Below are positions 61,213 through 64,000 of a DNA stretch of 64,000 nt, piece after piece. Every line of letters begins with the position of its first letter. Position 1 is the stretch's first letter. Source of the stretch: Streptomyces adustus (GTDB lineage Bacteria; Actinomycetota; Actinomycetes; Streptomycetales; Streptomycetaceae); the NCBI RefSeq assembly GCF_009377175.1, contig NZ_VJZD01000017.1:1-64000 (forward strand). Reading direction: 5' to 3'. The position numbers were made by a program, and so were the translations under genes. Under the pieces are notes generated by a model, which worked only from the letters and a program-made list of their open reading frames with translations, was not told the origin of the DNA and ran no database searches.

Positions 61213-61259
61213 CCGACCGCCGGTCCGCTCCCGCGGCGCGGGACCGGACCGGCGGTCGG
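61213..61259. terminator. Bidirectional terminator after the monooxygenase gene
   Basis: A perfect 15-bp stem, CCGACCGCCGGTCCG (61213-61227) with its complement at 61245-61259. The 17-nt loop contains an inner CCCGC-ggc-GCGGG hairpin. It is shared with the convergent secreted-protein gene. Confidence 0.85.
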
Positions 61260-61283
61260 GGTGTGTCTGTCAGGGACTGGGGG

Positions 61284-62225
61284 TCACTTGACGTCGACGT
61301 AGTCACCCGCGGCCGAGACGGCCGGGGTGGTGGACGTACCCGCGAAGGAGTAGCGCCAGTAGCCGTCGGCCGTGGCCTTGTACGTGGTCTTCAGGTTGCC
61401 GTGGCTGTCGGTGGTGACGGTCTTGAGGGTGGTGTAGGTGCTGCTGCCCTTCTTGCGGAACTGCAGCTTGACCTTCTGGCCCGTGTACCCGGCGTACTTG
61501 CCGGTGTCCCAGTTGGCGCGGGTGAGGCTGCCGGTGATGGTGAGCGTCTTGTTCTTCTTGACCGGCTCGGGCGAGGCGTTCACGGTCAGCTTGGACAGAC
61601 GCTGGACGGCCGGCGCGGCAAGCCCGGTCCTCGCCGCGGTGCCGATCTTGGTGACGTCCGCCGGGTTGTCCGGGTTCTGGCCGTTGAAGGCCACGGCCCA
61701 GGCCACCGAGTGCCAGCCCGCACCGGCATCGGTGATCGCGAGGTCGTACTTGGGGTAGATGTCGACGGTCCCCTTGCAGGACTCGACGGTGACGACCCCG
61801 TCGGACGAGGACGTGGACGAGGTCACGGTGCACGTCGCCGGGAGGTCGCCGTACAGGTCGGCGGAGGGAGCCGTGGCGGAACCGCGGTAGAGGTCCAGGC
61901 CGATGTAGAGGTCGTCGGCGGAGACGTCCACGTTCGTCGCGGTCAGGGTGAAGCTGTAGGGCACGTGCACGACGGCACTGGTGCCCACGGTCACGGCCGC
62001 CTTCCCGCTCGCGACCTTCACGTTGGAGAAGGTCACCGGCAGCGCGTACGGCTGGGGGGCCGCGACGGCGGAGGTGCGGGCCGTGGCGGCCGCGTGGCCG
62101 CCGAGCTGCCAGGGGCGCACGACCCCGGCGGTGTCGGCCGCCTGGGCGGTGGGCAGGGCCACACCGCTCAGCGCGGCGGCGCCGCAGACGACGGCGACGG
62201 CGGCGGCTCTTGTGCGAATTGGCAT
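61284..62225 (-). CDS. Secreted beta-rich protein of unknown function
   Basis: A 313-residue precursor. ATG 62225 follows GGAGAA. Signal peptide about 1-29 (cut after TAQA). Two immunoglobulin-like beta parts follow: about 55-190 with two cysteines (ATCTV, ESCKG), and about 215-313 (KLTVNASPEPVKKNKTLTITG, KVKLQFRKKGSSTYTTLKTV, GYWRYSFAGTSTTPAVSA), a pattern seen at the end of many Streptomyces secreted proteins. Role unknown. Confidence 0.8.
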   Translation of the reverse strand: MPIRTRAAAVAVVCGAAALSGVALPTAQAADTAGVVRPWQLGGHAAATARTSAVAAPQPYALPVTFSNVKVASGKAAVTVGTSAVVHVPYSFTLTATNVDVSADDLYIGLDLYRGSATAPSADLYGDLPATCTVTSSTSSSDGVVTVESCKGTVDIYPKYDLAITDAGAGWHSVAWAVAFNGQNPDNPADVTKIGTAARTGLAAPAVQRLSKLTVNASPEPVKKNKTLTITGSLTRANWDTGKYAGYTGQKVKLQFRKKGSSTYTTLKTVTTDSHGNLKTTYKATADGYWRYSFAGTSTTPAVSAAGDYVDVK

Positions 62226-62387
62226 GCGTTCTCCGTTGGAGAAGCGCCGGGCGGGAGCGGACGGGCCGCCCCTTTCCGGCGAACAGAATCGAAAACCAAC
62301 CGGTCGGGTCGGCACTTGACACAGACTCAGACAGGCCAGACAGGGCGATGGTTGTACGCGTCCACGACCCTGTCTTTGCGTCATTTT

Positions 62388-62417
62388 CCTGGTCCTGGTC
62401 CTGGCCCTGGTCCTGGT
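62388..62417. repeat. CCTGGT hexamer tandem repeat
   Basis: Five units of CCTGGT (third is CCTGGC) in the 231-bp gap upstream of the secreted gene and downstream of the dipeptidase. Confidence 0.88.
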
Positions 62418-62456
62418 CGTGCCGGGTGCGGGGCGGCTCGTTCCGGCCGGGAGCGG

Positions 62457-63524
62457 CTACCCCTGCCACACCCGTTCTGCGTAGTCGACGAAGTTGCGGC
62501 CCATGATCTTCTCTATGCGGGTGGAGGAGTAGCCGCGCCGCTCCAGCAGACGTATCAGCTCGCGGAACTGGTCCACGCCCCGCAGGTCGACGACGAAGGG
62601 GAAGGTGTCGGCCCGTTCGCCCGCGGCCGACACCCCGGCCTCCTGGCGCTGGGCCACGTGCTCGGCGAGCCGGGCCCGGTAGGCGTCGAGGTCGTCGATG
62701 GCGGTGACCGGCCCGTCGGTGCCGATGCCGACGTGGTCCTCTCCGCAGACGTTCACGGCGTGCGCGATGTGCTCGACGACGTCGGCGGCCCGCGCGTGGC
62801 CGGTGGGACTGAGGAACGGCATGAAGTAGATGCCGACGAACCCGCCGCGCGAGGCGACCAGGCGCAGTTCCTCGTCGGTCTTGTTGCGGGGAAGGTCGGT
62901 CAGCGCTCGGCAGCCGGTGTGGTTGATGGACACGGGGACGCGGGAGTGGGCGATGGCGTCCAGGCAGGTCCGCTCGCCGCTGTGGGACAGGTCGACCATG
63001 AGGTGGTGGTCGTTCAGGGCGTCGACGACCTCGCGTCCGAAGGCGGTCAGCCCGCTCTCGGCCGGTGCCGAGGAGCCGCCGCCGAGGTGGTTGGCCTGGT
63101 TGTACGTCAACTGCACCACGCGTACGCCGCGTTCGGCGAAGGTGGCGATCCGGCCGATGTCGTCGCCGACGGCCACCGCGTTCTGGAAGCCGTAGACGAC
63201 GCCGACGCGGCCGTCGCGCGCCGCGGTGTGGATGTCGGCCGCGGTGGTGACCTTCAGCAGGTCGTCGAGGTGGCTCTCGATGACCCGGTCCCAGACGTCG
63301 ATCTCGTGCAGGGTGTGCTCGTAGGGAGGCAGGTCGCCCATCACGTAGCCGAGGGTGATGTTCACGGCGGTGAGGCCGGAGGCGCGTGCCTCCGCCAGGG
63401 TACGGGCGTCGACGGTGAACTGTTCGCTGCTCGGGTTCAGTTCTGCCGCCGCCGCCAGGGACCGGGCGGCGTTGGGGTTGTCGAGCTGGCCGAGGGCGTT
63501 GACGATCAGGGGCGTGCCGGTCAA
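62457..63524 (-). CDS. Membrane-dipeptidase-type metallopeptidase (M19)
   Basis: A 355-residue enzyme. TTG 63524 is chosen: CCAGGAG lies upstream and the start overlaps the amidohydrolase stop (TTGA). Family markers are VVQLTYNQANHLGGGS, MVDLSHSG, VSINHTGCRAL (metal histidine), GFVGIYFMPF, and HVGIGTDGPV. It lacks a signal peptide, so it acts in the cytoplasm on dipeptides or related amides. Co-expression with an amidohydrolase suggests catabolism of peptide-like compounds. The stop lies at 62457. Confidence 0.88.
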   Translation of the reverse strand: MTGTPLIVNALGQLDNPNAARSLAAAAELNPSSEQFTVDARTLAEARASGLTAVNITLGYVMGDLPPYEHTLHEIDVWDRVIESHLDDLLKVTTAADIHTAARDGRVGVVYGFQNAVAVGDDIGRIATFAERGVRVVQLTYNQANHLGGGSSAPAESGLTAFGREVVDALNDHHLMVDLSHSGERTCLDAIAHSRVPVSINHTGCRALTDLPRNKTDEELRLVASRGGFVGIYFMPFLSPTGHARAADVVEHIAHAVNVCGEDHVGIGTDGPVTAIDDLDAYRARLAEHVAQRQEAGVSAAGERADTFPFVVDLRGVDQFRELIRLLERRGYSSTRIEKIMGRNFVDYAERVWQG

Positions 63525-64000
63525 CGGTTCTCCTGGGGTCGGTCCGCGGTGTAGGCGGTGCGCGGGAAGCGGTGGCCCCGCTTGACGGTCAGGGTGATGG
63601 TGCGCAGATGGTCGATGTCGGCCAGCGGGTCCTGCGCGAAGACCGCGAAGTCGGCCTGCTTGCCCGGCTCCAGGGTGCCCGTGAGGTGGTCCTTGCCCGC
63701 GCTGCGGGCGCCGACGAGCGTCGCGGAGCGCAGGACGTCCGCCGCGGGGAGGCCGCAGTGGCGGACGAGGAAGGCGAGTTCCTCGTACAGGGCGGGGAAG
63801 GGCTCGCCGGGGGCGGTCTCGTAGTCGGTGCCGGTGGCCAGTTGGACGCCGGCCCGGTGCGCCTGTGCGGTGAGGGCGATCGCCAGGTCGGTGTTGCGGG
63901 CGGCCCGTTCGGAGGTCTCCGGGGTGTCGCCCGCGAGTTCGGCGCTGGCCCACATGCCGGCGGTCGCGTCCAGGACGACGTCCTGCTCGCGCATCCGGGC
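63521..64000 (-). CDS. Amidohydrolase, C-terminal part (cut by window end)
   Basis: The open frame runs off the right edge; about 159 C-terminal residues are visible. LATGTDYETAPGE carries the metal aspartate typical of the imidazolonepropionase-like amidohydrolases. LRSATLVGARSAGKDHLTGTLEPGKQADFAVF (quoted in part) is the standard C-terminal beta-sandwich. An internal ATG at 63994 is not the start. It is the upstream gene of the dipeptidase. Confidence 0.85.
   Translation of the reverse strand, partial: ARMREQDVVLDATAGMWASAELAGDTPETSERAARNTDLAIALTAQAHRAGVQLATGTDYETAPGEPFPALYEELAFLVRHCGLPAADVLRSATLVGARSAGKDHLTGTLEPGKQADFAVFAQDPLADIDHLRTITLTVKRGHRFPRTAYTADRPQENR

Overview
The DNA is very GC-rich, with strong third-position G/C bias, GTG and TTG starts, purine-rich ribosome sites, and many twin-arginine or lipoprotein exports. 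Gene families such as SARP-AfsR, DUF1876, Rv1733c-like, DUF1684 and Acg point to a Streptomyces or close relative. I see no rRNA, tRNA, CRISPR array, phage or transposase. The window looks like ordinary chromosome carrying secretion, carbon-uptake and stress genes.

Layout. 0-3.5 kb: a secreted GH127-type glycosidase with a lectin tail, a lipoprotein and a small secreted protein. 3.5-6.3 kb: a membrane protein, anhydro-MurNAc kinase (anmK) and a SHOCT protein. 6.4-10.3 kb: a stress or dormancy-like block with an Acg-type nitroreductase, an Rv1738-like DUF1876 protein, a DUF1918-HTH-flavin-binding fusion and a zinc alcohol dehydrogenase. 10.4-12.6 kb: a VOC protein, an L,D-transpeptidase, and a DUF2180 protein with a Fur-family regulator behind a palindrome-covered promoter. 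12.9-14.3 kb: a secreted alpha/beta hydrolase. 14.4-20.1 kb: a six-gene oligopeptide-type ABC operon headed by a DUF1684 gene, with a near-consensus promoter.

20.4-28.4 kb: a lipoprotein, a large palindrome, and a four-gene minus-strand unit (two TraR/DksA zinc-finger proteins, a short MreB-like actin, an Rv1733c-like membrane protein). It is divergent from a histidine kinase-response regulator pair, which is followed by a fused SecDF. 28.4-35 kb: small secreted and zinc-ribbon proteins, a DUF5707-like protein, a double GNAT enzyme coupled to a sugar ABC importer without an ATPase, and a lipase. 35.4-38.7 kb: a GH16-like protein without a signal peptide, a His-rich exported PHP phosphoesterase and a coupled unknown protein. 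38.7-43 kb: a HEAT-repeat protein, an acyltransferase-3 protein and a GNAT protein. 43-50 kb: an ABC exporter-type pair coupled to a beta-propeller phosphoesterase, then a secreted DUF3616/phytase-like protein. 50.2-55 kb: a Ppx/GppA protein convergent with a 1171-residue SARP-ATPase regulator. 55-60.7 kb: a subtilisin-like protease coupled to a 988-residue FG-GAP protein. 60.8-64 kb: a small monooxygenase, a secreted unknown, an M19 dipeptidase, and an amidohydrolase cut by the window end.

The most notable patterns are: homologues of three members of the mycobacterial DosR dormancy regulon (acg, Rv1738, Rv1733c) in one 16-kb stretch; the TraR-TraR-actin-membrane unit facing a two-component system; a palindrome over the promoter of the DUF2180-Fur pair; convergent stress genes whose stop codons lie in two unrelated tandem repeats; and several genes with a -10 box 6-7 nt before the start codon, which suggests leaderless mRNAs.
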